Shown one piece after another: positions 35,162 to 51,470 of a stretch of DNA of 64,000 nucleotides. The first letter of the stretch is position 1, and each line of letters begins with the position of its first letter. The position numbers were made by a program, and so were the translations under genes. The notes under the pieces are model-generated. The model saw nothing but the letters and a program-made list of their open reading frames with translations, searched no databases and had not been told where the DNA came from. Source of the DNA: Viola odorata. Its lineage: Eukaryota; Streptophyta; Magnoliopsida; Malpighiales; Violaceae. The stretch covers positions 13,828,501-13,892,500 of the forward strand of contig OY829539.1 in the NCBI GenBank assembly GCA_963691705.1, read 5' to 3'.

Positions 35162-37477
35162 TGATTGTGTGTTTAATTTGATAATTATCTCTGTCTAAAT
35201 GCGTATTTTTAGATAGAGATACTACTGATTTTATGTCGCTTCCCTCCCTTTTTAAAGAAATAAGTGAGCTAGAGGAATTGAAGAAAAAGAAGTTGCAGTT
35301 GCGAAAAAAGGAAGAAAATGTTATCTCAAGAACAATGCAGTTGCCGATTGGAGATTTGAATTTTACTCAAAATCGCGGAAACCGATTTGCAACTATTTGA
35401 GGGATTGTTATTTGTTGAACAAATATTTGATTTGATTACTAATTTAGATTTTATTTAGATAGATTCAAATATAATTTTTAAACTAGGATTTTTTAGAGGA
35501 TTTTAAGGGAGGGAAATATTATATAAACTCTCCCTTACTCTCTCTAATATCTTATCTCGTTTTCTAGGAATAAATTTCAGCATAACTCTTTGTAAACACC
35601 AGCTCCGGTTGTCTTCTTCATTGAGGCTACTAGATTTATTTTTATGCAATTTCATAATTACCTATTTTTTATTATTATATTTATGTCGTGTTAAACGCTC
35701 AATTCCTAGCAAAGGGAATAATAAGGGTTATGATTTATCATCGTTGTGAGATCTAAATTTACTTCTTACTTTCTGTATATGTGTTTCTTCATTCATTGGT
35801 TTAACGCCAAAATTATTCATGTTGTATTTAAGACTGGTCACCTTAGGTTTCAATCTGAATAGTTAATGTAGGTTCAGAAGGATGTGAATTACAAAACCCG
35901 AGGAACACAGCAGACAACTAGATCGATCTCAGTTAGAGGCTCTTTGAGACTATAGTGAATGAATAATTAAGTGTAAAGGCTATAAGTGAACCTTAGTCTT
36001 GATTTAGAGTTAGTCTTTCCCTAATATCAGGGACAGATCTAGCGTTAGGCTCGGGTGGGCTACCTCACCCCCTGGCCCAATCAAAAAAAAAATTAAACCC
36101 AACCCAATCAGCCACAACCCACACACCAACCACTAAACTAGCCACCACCACCAAATCGGCCTTCGCCCGCCAATCTCCTCAAATCACCACCGATCTCCTC
36201 TCCGATCCACAACCACCACCAGCACTGCCCAAGAAATCATCCACCCATCAATGCTCCACCAAACCTGATCCAATCAAACTAAACCCAAAATCCAGCCGAG
36301 GAAGAAGAGAGGAAGAAAAAGAGAAGAAGAAAGAAAAAGAGGAGAGTGAGATGTGAGGGCTGCATTTGAAAAGAAAGAAAAAGAGAGAAGGAAAAAAGAA
36401 AGGAAAGAAAAAAAAGGAGAGAGTGAGTTCGTGGAAGAGGAGAAAGAAAAGAAAGAAAAAAGAAAAGAAAGGAAGAAAATGGGAGAGTTGGGCCACGACA
36501 TAACAAAGAAAAAATGAGAACAATGGGTTGCGGCCCAGTAAGGAAAAATGAGAGAGGGTTTTATTAATCGATTAATGAGCTCGAACATTTGAACCAATGC
36601 GAACTTTAATAGGTAAGGTGATTTTTATTTTTTTTATTTGATCATTTGAAAATTATTTGTGAGTTCCTTACTTACGCGTTTATTTGTCTATTTTGTTCGC
36701 ATGTGTTGTCGCAGTGATGCTTGACGAGCTTGATGGAGTTCGACAAGGAGTTTGATGTGTCATTCCTGATTGCGGAGCTCGAATAAAGAATTTTATCGTT
36801 GTATTTATTTATTTGAGAATTTGTAATATTTATCTACAGTATTTATTTTTCTTATCTGCAAATACTCTTAAGCATTTTTTCAATTTTCGTTCAGCTCGCT
36901 TGCCTTCCCTTTAAAATACTCAAAAAAAATATTCGGGGGCGCTGCCCCTGAACCCCCGCACCCTCTGAATACAAATCCTGGATCCGTCACTGCGTAGTAT
37001 TATCAATTTTTCCAATTAAATCTTATAAATGTACTTTAAGGTTGCTAGATAAATTAGGGTTGCTTAATAAGTGTACTTTTAATTAACTTGTCGTAGGAGG
37101 AAAAGAGGTAACCTAAGTGTACCTGGTTACTATAGCTGCTCAATAAATCAAATACGAACATCCATGAATCGATGATCAACATAATAGAATCATAACCTTT
37201 TCGTTGTCTTTGCTAAGAGTCTTTTATTCTGTTTTCACTAACAATCTATCCTTGACTTTTCCAAATCAATTTTCATTGTTTTAATTTACTTTTAATCATT
37301 TTTCAAAACCAAAACCAAAACCAAAACCTCCTGTTTTAATTATTTGACGGTCAAAACAAAAATTTTCAGAATTACACCTTCCCTGAGAATCAAACCTCTT
37401 GCCACTATTTAGAATTTATTTTGTTAATAGTGCTGAGTTGAATTATTATTATTATTTGGTGGATTCGACGTCCATCA
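35162..37477 (+). repeat. Solo LTR with nested hAT insertion
   Basis: Starts TGATTGTGTG and ends GATTCGACGTCCATCA, with a perfect 5-bp duplication GGTAG at 35157-35161 and 37478-37482. No internal retrotransposon sequence remains, as expected after LTR-LTR recombination. It is interrupted by a hAT-like element at 36028-36992. A related LTR lies in inverse orientation at the right edge of the window. Confidence 0.87.
36028..36992. mobile_element. hAT-like non-autonomous element in the solo LTR
   Basis: Ends CAGGGACAGATCTAG and inverted CAGTGACGGATCCAG, flanked by CCTAATAT and CGTAGTAT (6 of 8 identical). The ends resemble the small hAT element at 41927-42497. It contains a purine-rich tract (36296-36480) that yields spurious Phe-rich minus-strand frames, and a G/C-rich right end. 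Comparison with the LTR at the window edge confirms that the sequence on either side was contiguous before insertion. Confidence 0.8.
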
Positions 37478-38469
37478 GGTAGTTAAATTTGATCTGATTA
37501 GTTCGACCGAAAAAATCAACAACTGATTACCAAGCCGAGTTTGAAGCCCTCAAAATCCTCATTTAGATTTGCCCTAAAAAATGATCAATTTGATTATGGT
37601 TAAATTGAGTTGACTCAAGAAAATAAATTAACAAAATGCTAAACATGGGAAGCATTCCTCCCATGCTTAGCATGTTGACCAATAAAACTTTAACTACTAC
37701 ATCAACTTTATATCTCTGATAGTAAATTAGAACATAAAAAATAAATATAACCTAAATTTTTCATTCTTTTAAAAAAAATTATGATATTTTACAGTTTAAA
37801 AATATTAATTTTTATTTACTAATTTATTAAAATTACGAATCAACTCGGTTCGATCTCAATTGAATCTCTAATCTTTGACTCTTTCTTTTAACCGGATTTA
37901 TGACCAAGCCGGTTTCACAACCTTGCTTTAATCCTTTGATTTGTTAAAAAACTTTAAAAAGGTAATGGGTTAAACAAGTCATCTATTAATTAGGAAATTA
38001 AGGAAGATAAATTTGATTTATTTATAAAAGGAAAACTAAATATATAAAAATTAACTTTAATAAAAAGAGAGCAGTAATTAAGTAGCATTCCTAAATCGTT
38101 GGAATTAACTTTGAAAGAAGAAGTCAATGCTACCATTCCTAAATCGTTTAAGTTTCTATTTTGATCCCTAATTTTTTAAGACTTGGAATATCAACCTTAC
38201 AATTTTCTAGAATTAGAATTTTGATATTTTTAATAATTAAAACATTAAATAAAATAATAACCAAATTCAAAATATTATAAAAATGGAACAAAGGCCTACA
38301 AGGGAAAAAAATGGTTAAATAATAATTAGAACACTATTTTTAGCATCAAAGTAATAAATTCATGTTCTGAATTAAATCATAGTTTCAACTTTGTACCAAA
38401 CATCAATTTCAAACGCTTTTTTTTACAGTGACCAAATTTTAAGAACCAAAGTGAAAATGCCCACAAAGA
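37478..38469. other. Intergenic DNA between solo LTRs
   Basis: AT-rich, no gene. A 15-bp-stem inverted repeat lies at about 37635-37668 (ATGCTAAACATGGGA and its complement, 14 of 15 paired). 37490-37920 has CCGGTT/AACCGG-type words that may be a decayed repeat. Confidence 0.5.
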
Positions 38470-38474
38470 ACCAT

Positions 38475-39887
38475 TGATATGATGCATTTTGTGCTATTTT
38501 TTCCACTCATTTCCTAGCTCATTTTGACCATGATGCTACTGATTCTCTCTTGTTTTCACACTATTTAATAAATCAGAGGTTTTGGAAAAGGAATATCGAA
38601 AAGATGCATTTTTCATGGATTCTGGACGGATTTGAGTAGCGAGGCCTAGCAGCAGTTGGCAGACAGCATGCAGGCAACAGTTTGCCCCTACATTGGTGAG
38701 CACGCGACAGCAAAGGACTCAAGCGCAAACGATGAAACTTCCTTTTTAAGGGAATCAGCTGATCCGTTCCAATCAATTCCAATCTCCACCGTTTTGGCAA
38801 GAAAAGATTCTGAGATCAACTCCAATTAAATTAGGATTTTCCTTTTATTAATTTCTATTTTGGGAATTTCTCTTTTTGTAATTTTCTCTTTTAAAACCCT
38901 TTTAGTTTTTAGGGTTTAGGGCTCTCTTCGGTTACTTCTTCTATATTCGGATTTTGGAACTCCATCTCTACGGCTGGCACCCTTCTTCTCTATTCAATAA
39001 ACCGGAGATTTACTCCGGCCGGCTCTCCATCTTCTCTTTTCTTTATGCAAAATTATTTATTTATTTATTTTAATTATAACATAAGCGGCTAAGCTCATTT
39101 GTTCTTGGTAGGATCATCAAAGGTTGTTTAAGAAGGCTGTGAGGTCGAAGTGAAATTAATATATCCTTGATTGATATTTAATTATTTAACGATTTTTTGT
39201 TATTTCTACTAGGACTACTTCTAGCCTGATCAACTAGTTGTTTGTCCTAGGCGATTAAAGTCATCACTGTGGTTATAACTAACGCGAAGCTGCAAGGTAA
39301 AGTAGACGACCAGTCAGAGTCATCAGGTCGTTGGTCTCATCTGATTGGGTTAAGTAAGTAATTAGGGTAGAGCCTCGAACGTACTGAGTGTCTCGCCCTA
39401 GACGCGTCTTCCTTCACCTTCATGGGCCTTCGAGTATTGCCACCATAAACGTACCTTGGGGGACGACGAATCGTCAAGACTACTCCATAAACATACCTTG
39501 GGGTAGTTTCTCATACGAAAGAAAGCAGGGGACCTAAACGTACCCGGTCCCCATAGCGCGTCTATTAGCAAGGGATGGAAGATCATTGCACCAATGATCA
39601 GCCGACATCGAAAGCAACTCGAGATAGATTCCAACTGGAACTCCCTTCTCTATTGATTTATTACTCACATTATTACTGTCTATTACTGCTTTCCTAGATA
39701 TTAATCAACCAACTCTTGAAAAACCCCCGTTACTTGTTACTGTTCTGATCTGTTTGCCCTTGTTGCACAACACAAGACAGTGTCACCTTAGTCTCTATGA
39801 ATCAACCCTGTACCACTATACATAGTTAAATTGTGTACTTGTTACAGGAATTATATATTATTTTTGAGGTGTCTCGACAGCACGTCA
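38475..39887 (+). repeat. Solo LTR (Tat/Athila-like)
   Basis: 1,413 bp from TGATATGATGC to CAGCACGTCA, with a perfect 5-bp duplication ACCAT at 38470-38474 and 39888-39892. The start and internal layout look like LTRs of Tat/Athila-type elements, but it is a different family from 13858-15405. No coding remnant. Confidence 0.9.
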
Positions 39888-39892
39888 ACCAT

Positions 39893-40840
39893 CTAAAACC
39901 AATTCTCAACTTGCAGCTCACGAAACGTGCATAAATTAAAGTTTGCCCATCAAGATGTTCCATCAAATGCAAAAGGAAACTTATTTGTTGCCAAAGGTGA
40001 TCGGTTGTCTTAGACTACCGGACAGTTGCCTTAACTTTTTGGAAGCTGTTATGCGGTTTCCTCCTTGGTCAGCAAATAAAAACCTGTTTCGCTTTTCTTC
40101 CAAAATCTAAAATTATTAATTCGTACTCAAAATTGTTAGATTATCACTTAGACATAGAAAGACATTTCCTCTCGAGGAATAAAAAATTTACTAGCGTCGA
40201 AATTAACTAGCTCATAGAATATCGGTAAAATTGTACGGTAAATACGGTTCGATTTAATTGACCGATTCTAATTTTCCTCATTTATTAAATTTGTTGGAGC
40301 TGATGTGTACCCTAGATAGTAAGTAAGCAATTACATACCACAAGCAAATAAAATCGATTCGTAAAAAAAGGAAAGCTAAGCTAATTATTTCTATTGTGTG
40401 ATTTAATTTGGATTATAATTAGATGTAAATAATGTATTTTAAGTTTGCTATAAATTAATTAGTAAAAAAATATAAAGGAATTAATAAAAAAATTATATAA
40501 ATTTTATAAAATCCTACGATCGATTTGACATTCAGATTTTACCATGACTTTTTATGCCGTGGATATATCAATGAAAACATTATAAGTTATAAATTCTCCA
40601 TTTTTATATGCTGATTTTACATTCCGATTATCCCGACTTTTTGTGCCGAGGTAAATCCTCTAACCTATTAGTACGTTGTAATTTATTAAAATATTAATTA
40701 ATAAATATATATGCCGTTATACTTTAGTATAATAACTATTTATATACTTTCATATTTTTGAAAAACATGGAAAAAAAACATACTTAATATGAGTAAGTAT
40801 TAAGTTATATGTGAAAAATAATTTTTTTTTATAAAAAAAA
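39893..40840. other. Intergenic DNA
   Basis: AT-rich; no gene or recognisable element seen. Confidence 0.5.
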
Positions 40841-40844
40841 TTAG

Positions 40845-41228
40845 CGACAAGCTTTGCCCTTCGCTATGTAAAAATATGTGGAAATTTTCGACGGAGTATG
40901 AATCCTGTCGATGAGCCAAAGATACGTGAAAATTTTCGACAGGTAAAACTCGTTGCTAAGTTTTTTTCGATAAGCCAAAGATTATCGACGGGCTTAGCCT
41001 GTCGATAAGTTGCGCGCCAATGATAGGGCCAAGCTATCGAAGGACTTTGTCCCATATCGATGGGTTTTTGCGTCGATAAATATGCGAAACCCATCAATAA
41101 TGACAATTCTAGAAAACAAAATTACTGTCTTTATCGATGGGAAAATTCGTCGATTTTTTTTGAAATCCGTAAAAAATTATCGATGGAAAAATATGACTGT
41201 AGATATAAGTCAGTTTTTTTTGTAGTGA
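40845..41228. mobile_element. CACTA-like element end
   Basis: The right edge is TTTTTTTTGTAGTG, i.e. CACTACAAAAAAAA inverted, the canonical CACTA terminus. The preceding 380 bp hold at least eight copies of TCGATGGG/TCGACGGG/CGTCGATAA-type words in both orientations, like CACTA subterminal repeats. No opposite end or transposase was found, so it is truncated or its other end has decayed. Confidence 0.7.
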
Positions 41229-41918
41229 ATTCAAAAAAGTAAGAATGGTAGTTTTGTTATAAGAATAAGCTAAAAAAAATCTCCCATCATTCAGTACTCT
41301 GTAAGAAATGAGCAAAACTAAGAGAATGCGATTTTTAATTACACAATCCATGAGAACCTCGCACTTCAATCATCAGAACTCAGGAAGAAAGGAGCAAATT
41401 TAATTAATATTTGTATCAAACGAGACAAGCATATAAAGAACTTTATAGAATTAAGGTTGCCAATTCCCTCCTGGTTAGCATGTTGATTTTGTTACTAGTA
41501 CAAGATCTATCGATTTCAGTAAAAATAGTAGTTTTGGTTGGCATCTTGGAATATATTTTTTTTTATATATTTATATAAACAAATATATTCAAATTTACAA
41601 ACACTAATGATACATTTTTGATACTCACCGGTATGACTAATATGATCGGTATAAACTGAGATAGAAATCAAGATGATATAATATATTTTCTATCTCATTT
41701 TTTCTATTGGGATGAGATGTACCGACCATACCGATCAGTATAATATAATTTGATAACGTGGTATAGTATCCCTAAAAGGCACTTGGAAACTGTAAAATTC
41801 CTCGTGAAATCAGAGATATATTAATAATGACTTATTGAGTTGTCATATTTCTATTGCGAGTTGGCGTTTTCACATACTACTAATAGTAGTAGTATCCAGC
41901 TTTACCCCATTTTAGACA
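41229..41918. other. Intergenic DNA
   Basis: AT-rich with no recognised gene. 41580-41760 has two related CCGGTAT/ACCGAT-rich patches (inverted), possibly an old MITE. Confidence 0.45.
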
Positions 41919-41926
41919 GATGCAAG

Positions 41927-42497
41927 CAGGGACGGATCCAGGAATTATTTCTAGGGGGGCGGGGTTCGGGGAAGGCAAACAAGCTGAACGAAAAATTAGA
42001 AAAATGCTTAAAAGTATTTGTATCCGTCACTAAATAACATTTGATGATATCGATGGTGCTTCATTTCGACTTTTTTGACTTTTTCGCAAGTCGTTCTTCA
42101 CTTTCATTTGAACCAACATTTGATGATATTGATGGTGTTTGAGTAGATAGTTTAATCAAATATTTGTCCATATAAAAAAAAATTAATACAGTTAGCATAT
42201 TAATTTAATGAATTTAGTTTCCTATAAATCTCTGCTTCCCTCTTGCTACTGTTTTGCATCTACTTCACAAATTCATTCCAAAAAAAACTAAAATGATCCA
42301 AAATAATCTCTATAAACTAATTATTACCAAATATGTCCAACATTAAATGCAATAAATAAAGATTGCATAATCTCTACGAGTTTAAAGATCATGACCATGA
42401 TTCATGAAGAGAGAGATTTGGGCTGGGCTGCATACTAAAAAAATTTGTTCCATTAGCCCCCCCACCCCACCCCACCCCACCCCAAGATCCGTGCCTG
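41927..42497. mobile_element. Small non-autonomous hAT element
   Basis: 571 bp with ends CAGGGACGGATCCAGG and inverted CAGGCACGGATCTTGG and a perfect 8-bp duplication GATGCAAG at 41919-41926 and 42498-42505. Termini of this type occur in Tip100-like hAT elements. A (CCCCA)n run sits at the right end. Confidence 0.9.
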
Positions 42498-42505
42498 GAT
42501 GCAAG

Positions 42506-43011
42506 GTCGGTTTTTCACGGATCGGATTAGGTTGGATGGGTCAAGTGCATTTATGAACAATAGTCCTAAACATAGGTAAACACAGGTGGACCCGCTTCTT
42601 CTATTCTAGTCAAACAAAAAAATATTGAAAATAAAAAAATCTTTTCTCGTGTAAAATAAATAAATAAAAAGTTGACGTGTATATAATTTTTTGGTTATTT
42701 TACCAACGGTAAAACTGCTAAAGAACTAAATAAATAAATAAAAATTATCAAAGAAGATCTTTTGATTAACGACTTCTTGTATTCAGCATCAGCATTCAAA
42801 TTTGCATAATCCTAACTTATCCCAAACAGTCTTTTATCCACACTATTCAATATATTGATGATTTAACGCACAAAAAAATTTACTAATACATATCTCATCA
42901 CCATCTCTACGTCATCATTATCATTAGTATAAAAAGCTTACAAAAAAAACTTTTGCTTCAGTCTCTTCTTTTTTCTGGTTTTGATTTCCAAAGTTGGTAT
43001 CTTTACTCGTG
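42506..43011 (+). promoter_or_regulatory. Upstream region of the xylulose kinase gene
   Basis: AT-rich proximal promoter. TATA-like TATAAAAAGCTTAC lies at about 42930-42943, roughly 75 bp before the ATG, followed by a pyrimidine-rich leader (CTTCAGTCTCTTCTTTTTTC). The core-element call is tentative. Confidence 0.45.
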
Positions 43012-47171
<4,160 letters not shown>

Positions 47172-48069
47172 TGCAGTGCAGTGCAGTACAGGGACTACAC
47201 AATAAAATGGAACATGTTATCAAAGATAAGGCCTTTGATGAGATTTCTTTCCTTTTTGCCAACCTTTGCTGATAGATTAGCAAAGGATGGAATCAATGGG
47301 GCTCAACTATTGTAATAGGGAGGATTGCTGATAGATTAGTAAAGATTCTTTACCTCTGATTTTGCCGTTCCTGCCTTAATAAATTTGATTTATAAAAAAA
47401 AAAAAAAAACCTTTTGTAGTCTGATGTTAACCGTTACACTAGAATAATAGTATAAGATTTTTTATGCAGATGTGGAAAAATATAATAAACAAAAAATAAT
47501 GTAATGTCTTTATAATAATTACTCTTGTATTTTTTTCAAAAATAATAAACCTAGAATCAAGATTGAAGTTCCTAATCGGTTGGCAAAGTTATCCAGGTAG
47601 GTGGAGTTGATCGAGGGGCGATGCTGATTGAATATTGGGATGGTAGTGGGGTGAATAACCGTGGATATCACGCCAACCATATCCATTATTATCTATTTAT
47701 ATAGTATCCATTAGTATGGAAATAAATATGGATATGAATACAAATATAGATATGGATATTTATTAACTATAGTAAATGCAATGGATATGATTTTGGATAA
47801 TTAAATTATCCACATATATGTTTTATGTTCAAAATTTAATTTAAGTGTCTATTTGATAACGAGTTTGAAGATTTATAATTTGTTGAATTTTAATATTTTT
47901 TAATATTTTTCAATTTAATTCACGTAGATTTCAAGTGTGTATTTAAATTTTTTAGACATCATTTTTGATGGGTGGTTTTTAGAAAGATTCTTTTTTCATT
48001 ATATAAGTATGGATAGTTAATAGTATGAATATGATTGAGCTAATGGAAAAGTAAATGGTAATAGTATGG
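47172..48069. other. 3' UTR of xylulose kinase and intergenic DNA
   Basis: The 3' UTR runs to about 47395 (AATAAA then an A18 run). The rest is AT-rich with many TGGATAT words. GGGGTGAATAACCGTGGATATC at about 47647 has a diverged inverted partner at about 51505-51530, a possible older element around the hAT at 48078. Confidence 0.55.
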
Positions 48070-48642
48070 ATATAGATTAGGGATGGCAACGGGTATCCAT
48101 ACCCGGATACCCGCCCGTACCCATAGTTGTTTGACCGGGTAATATCCAAACCATACTCGATTTGACTGGGTATGGTTTGGATATTACCCATACCCGTTCG
48201 GGTATCACTGGGTATTATACCCGAAAATACCCGAACAGTTTTAAGATTTTATTTCCTTCTCCTTTCACACCATCCTCAATCTTCCTCACTCCTCCCTCTC
48301 TCTGGCGTCGCCGTCCTCTTCCTTACGCCGTTTCAGATCCTCCGTTGTTGTCCCTTTCCTCCGGTAAGATTCCGATCTGACCGCTTTTTGTCTTCTTTTT
48401 TTAACATATGTTTCCTCCCTTTCCTGTCATCTTCTGTTATTGAGGTGAGAGTTCTAGCTAGGTTGTCAATTTGGCGACATATTGGTTGTTGAGGGAGCAG
48501 ATTAAATTAGGAAGTGTGAGGGAAATAGCAGATGCGATCGCACATAGGAGTGGATATCGCGCCAGACTCGTTGGAATCCCACTGCGATTGTTACCCTTTT
48601 TGCTTTTTGTCCTACTGACCAATTTTGTTGTCCTTTCATACT

Positions 48643-49648
48643 GAGGGAAAGCTAAGGTGCCATTTCATATACCGACAATAAGAAAGCCACAGGAAGAGAA
48701 TAGTATATTGGTGAATAATTCAAACCTGCCATTTGAGCATGTTTGGCTGGAAAGGAGTGATGATGAGTTGCAGTTTTTTAATCCCTTGGTCAGTTATATC
48801 CTGATTTCTTGCTTGCCTTTATTGTTTTTACTGTGTTTGATTGGGATGGTTGGTCTATTGCAATGATCACAGGAGTAGCCTGCTCATACAATGGTCTATT
48901 GCATGTGAATTTTGCTTTCATGGTGTGGAGTGTTTCTGTATTTTTTCATGGTGTTGGTAAAATGGACGTATCCTCTTCTATGTTTGGAAAATGTGCCTGG
49001 TTTTTGATTTGTATTATGATAGATTAAACCTAGGCTGCTGATGTTAGATTGTCTGGATAGTTTACTTCGTTCTAGGCACCTGATCGCTCTTTAACAAGGT
49101 TGCGTTGCTGGTGTTTGAGGAGTAGTATCCTTGCTTCTCTGTTTAGAGTTCTGTGATAGTTTTGTAACTTTGATAACTAGGAAACTTTTGCTGCCTTGTA
49201 AAGATGTAATGACTGATTTCCATAAAACTGAAAAATACCTTAGAGGGTTTTCTATTAATACTGAAAACGCCTTGTGTTGGCTGTTGTTTTGAAGCAGTAT
49301 TGAAAGCATACAGTGTCTCCGGTCATGTGTTGTATACATATGCTGATATTATTTTTTATAAATTCTTTTGCATTTTATGAAATAGTTAAAATTTCATTAC
49401 CGATTCTTCATGCCCAGTTTTGTTTGTTTTTGGTTTTTAGAATGAAAGAACACTATCTTTTGTTTCTGACTTTTGTTTATTCATGTATATAGGAAAAACT
49501 CTCTGTTTTGGACTTTATAGATAGCAATTCGGGGGATGTTGAACCAGTATCACCCCCTCCACTTGAGCATACTCCATTCAAGATGGTGGAAGAAGTGAAG
49601 GATTTGAAGGAGATGGCAGCTAAGTTGCGCAGTGCGAATGAATTTGCA
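48643..49648 (+). pseudogene. Two captured exons of an RRP6-like exosome exoribonuclease
   Basis: Exon 48643-48788 encodes KVPFHIPTIRKPQEENSILV, then NNSNLPFEHVWLERSDDELQ and FFNPL; exon 49493-49648 encodes EKLSVLDFIDSNSGDVEP, PPPLEHTPFKMVEEVKDLKE and MAAKLRSANEFA. The intron 48789-49492 has GT-AG borders and phase 0 on both sides, so the frame is kept. From memory of the family this is the segment just before the DEDD exonuclease domain in plant RRP6-like 2 proteins (the VEEVKDLK...L step into the first catalytic strand). The catalytic domain itself and HRDC domain are absent, so no nuclease can be made. The original gene is presumably elsewhere in the genome. The identification is by eye. 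Confidence 0.75.
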
Positions 49649-50429
49649 GTAAGAAATTGACTGTTTTCCTTGATATAATCTCACTTGTTTTTTCATTGAA
49701 TCTTCCGCTAATGTTCAGTGTACTGCCAATTTGTTCCTATCGTTTCTCTGCTTATCATGAACCCCATAGTTGTTTGTGCAGTTATTTACCTGCTTTGCAT
49801 TTCTACATTAATGTTGATATTTTTGTAGTATCATTCTTGATTGAGGTACCTGGTGCCAATCTGCTGTCTTAGCAGATGCAAATGAGTAACTAACGTTTGA
49901 CATGCAAATGAGTAACTAAATGTAGATTGTCTTATTTTCAGTTAGCAGAACACCCTTAAATTTTGAAGCATTCAGCATAAGTTTTCTGCAAACATGGAAC
50001 CATCTCAGTGCTATGTATCTGAATACAAGTTTTGATGTTCAATGAATCTCATGAACTACTTGATTATTCTATTTTTTGCCCTTACACGTTGATAAAGCCT
50101 TCACTCTTCAGTTCTCGATACGCTGATTCTTTATTTTTCATTGTTGGTCTTGCTTGAAAACATTAGATTATTAAATTTAATTTTATGCCAAATATAGTAC
50201 TCTGGAATGTTAACCGACAGTTCTTCAATTTAGGTCTGTTCTGCTTGCAAGTTTTGCTATATCAAAGGACGGGTAGGCAAACCGCATCAACCAGGAACTT
50301 GGATGGCTTGGTGAAATGCAACTTCTCGGAATATATAGGCACTGCATAATCAAATTTTGCAGACCTAGTTGCAATAGGAAGAGCTTTGGAGATGGTCTGG
50401 CGAAAGAAAGGGTATTCATTAGAGCTTAC

Positions 50430-50557
50430 CTGGTTGAGTTTGACTGGTTGGCTTCCAAAACCAGGAATGAGGTCATGGGAAATTCTTTCAAGTGAACTTT
50501 CAACATGTCTCAAGGAAGGTGAAAAGCACGACAGTTTCAATCTCAAATTTTCAAGGC
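50430..50557 (-). pseudogene. Captured exon of an unidentified gene
   Basis: On the minus strand an exon bounded by acceptor ATCTAG/GC and donor CAG/GTAAGC encodes LENLRLKLSCFSPSLRHVES, then SLERISHDLIPGFGSQPVKL and NQ. The open frame continues through the donor for another 50 codons to 50262, but the good donor suggests that is intron. I do not recognise the protein. Opposite in orientation to the RRP6-like exons in the same transposon, so a second capture event is likely. Confidence 0.5.
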
Positions 50558-50809
50558 CTAGATAAGATTTAGAAAGCTTTTTTTCTAATTCTAAGGTAGT
50601 AGCGAACGTCTATGTATGCGTTCTATTATTTTTTTGTTTGACTCCATTTCTGAATCATTGTGTAACGGTATCAAATATATGAATTCAACCAATTTATTCA
50701 ATATCTTACATAAATAATCTTATAATAATTTTTAAAAATTATTTTTCTTTTTTTATATGTTCTGGTTAATTACTTCAATTTTCAGATACATACCATATTA
50801 ATTGATTAG

Positions 50810-51245
50810 AAACGAACCAAAACGAAAAAACCAGCAAAAACGGCAAAAAAATGAGCTAAAATGGTAAAAAAGAGAGTTAAAATGAGCCAAAATGGTAAAA
50901 AAATGAGCCAAAACGGTAAAAAAATGAGCCAAAATGATAAAAAAAGAGCCAAAATGATAAAAACGAGCTAAAACGGTAAAAAAAACGAGCCACAATGATA
51001 AAAAATGAGAAAAACGGTAAAAAAACGAGCCAAAATGGAAAAAAACGAGCCAAAATGGTAAAAAAAATGAGCCAAAATGGTAAAAACGAGCCAAAACGGT
51101 AAAAAAGAGAGCCAAAACTATAAAAAAAATGAGAAAAATGGTAAAAAAAAGAGCAAAAATGGTAAAAAAACGAGCCAAAACGATAAAAAATGAGAAAAAT
51201 GATAAAAAACGAGCCGAAATAAAAAAAAACGAGTCAAAATGGTGA
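50810..51245. repeat. Degenerate minisatellite, about 17-20-bp unit
   Basis: About twenty imperfect copies of (A)nGAGCCAAAATGGTAAA with variable A runs. It generates a long Phe-rich minus-strand frame that is not a gene. It sits just inside the right end of the hAT element. Confidence 0.9.
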
Positions 51246-51470
51246 AAACAAACCTAAATAGTGAAATTTTTTTTAATTATAAAAAAATAAAATAATCTGG
51301 TAAATTGGATATCCATTACATACCCAATTGGATATTGAGTATATTGGGTATGGGTAATAATGAGTATGTTAAAGCGGGTATGAATTGGGTATTTACCCAT
51401 ACCCGCCCATACCCGCTTTAGCATACCTATACCCGCTCATACCCGCCCAATTACCATCCCTAATATAGAT

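Larger units (their letters stand above)
48078..51462. mobile_element. Non-autonomous hAT element carrying host exons (Pack-hAT type)
   Basis: 3,385 bp with ends TAGGGATGGCAACGGG and inverted TAGGGATGGTAATTGGG, and a perfect 8-bp duplication ATATAGAT at 48070-48077 and 51463-51470. Subterminal DNA is full of TACCCG/CGGGTA words. The interior contains a CT-rich leader-like stretch with donor CCG/GTAAGA (about 48360), two exons resembling an RRP6-type exosome nuclease, one exon of an unidentified gene on the other strand, and a minisatellite (50810-51245). No transposase. The exons sit with introns, so capture was at DNA level rather than through mRNA. Confidence 0.9.

Noticed and set aside
35215..35400. 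Lys/Glu-rich frame (about 50 codons) as a small gene
   Set aside because: It lies within the solo LTR and has no homologous frame or start context.
36248..36597. Long Phe/Ser-rich minus-strand frames
   Set aside because: They are the complement of a purine-rich (GA/GAAA)n tract inside a hAT-like element; composition alone keeps the frames open.
47393..47410. A18 run after the xylulose kinase polyadenylation signal as a mark of retroposition
   Set aside because: The gene has ten introns with good borders, so it is not a retrocopy; the A run is probably a simple repeat.
50798..51178. 126-codon minus-strand frame rich in Phe
   Set aside because: Produced by the minisatellite with A runs; periodic repeats, no domain.
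50810..51245. Possible CRISPR-like array
   Set aside because: Units are contiguous and degenerate without unique spacers, in a plant transposon; it is a minisatellite.
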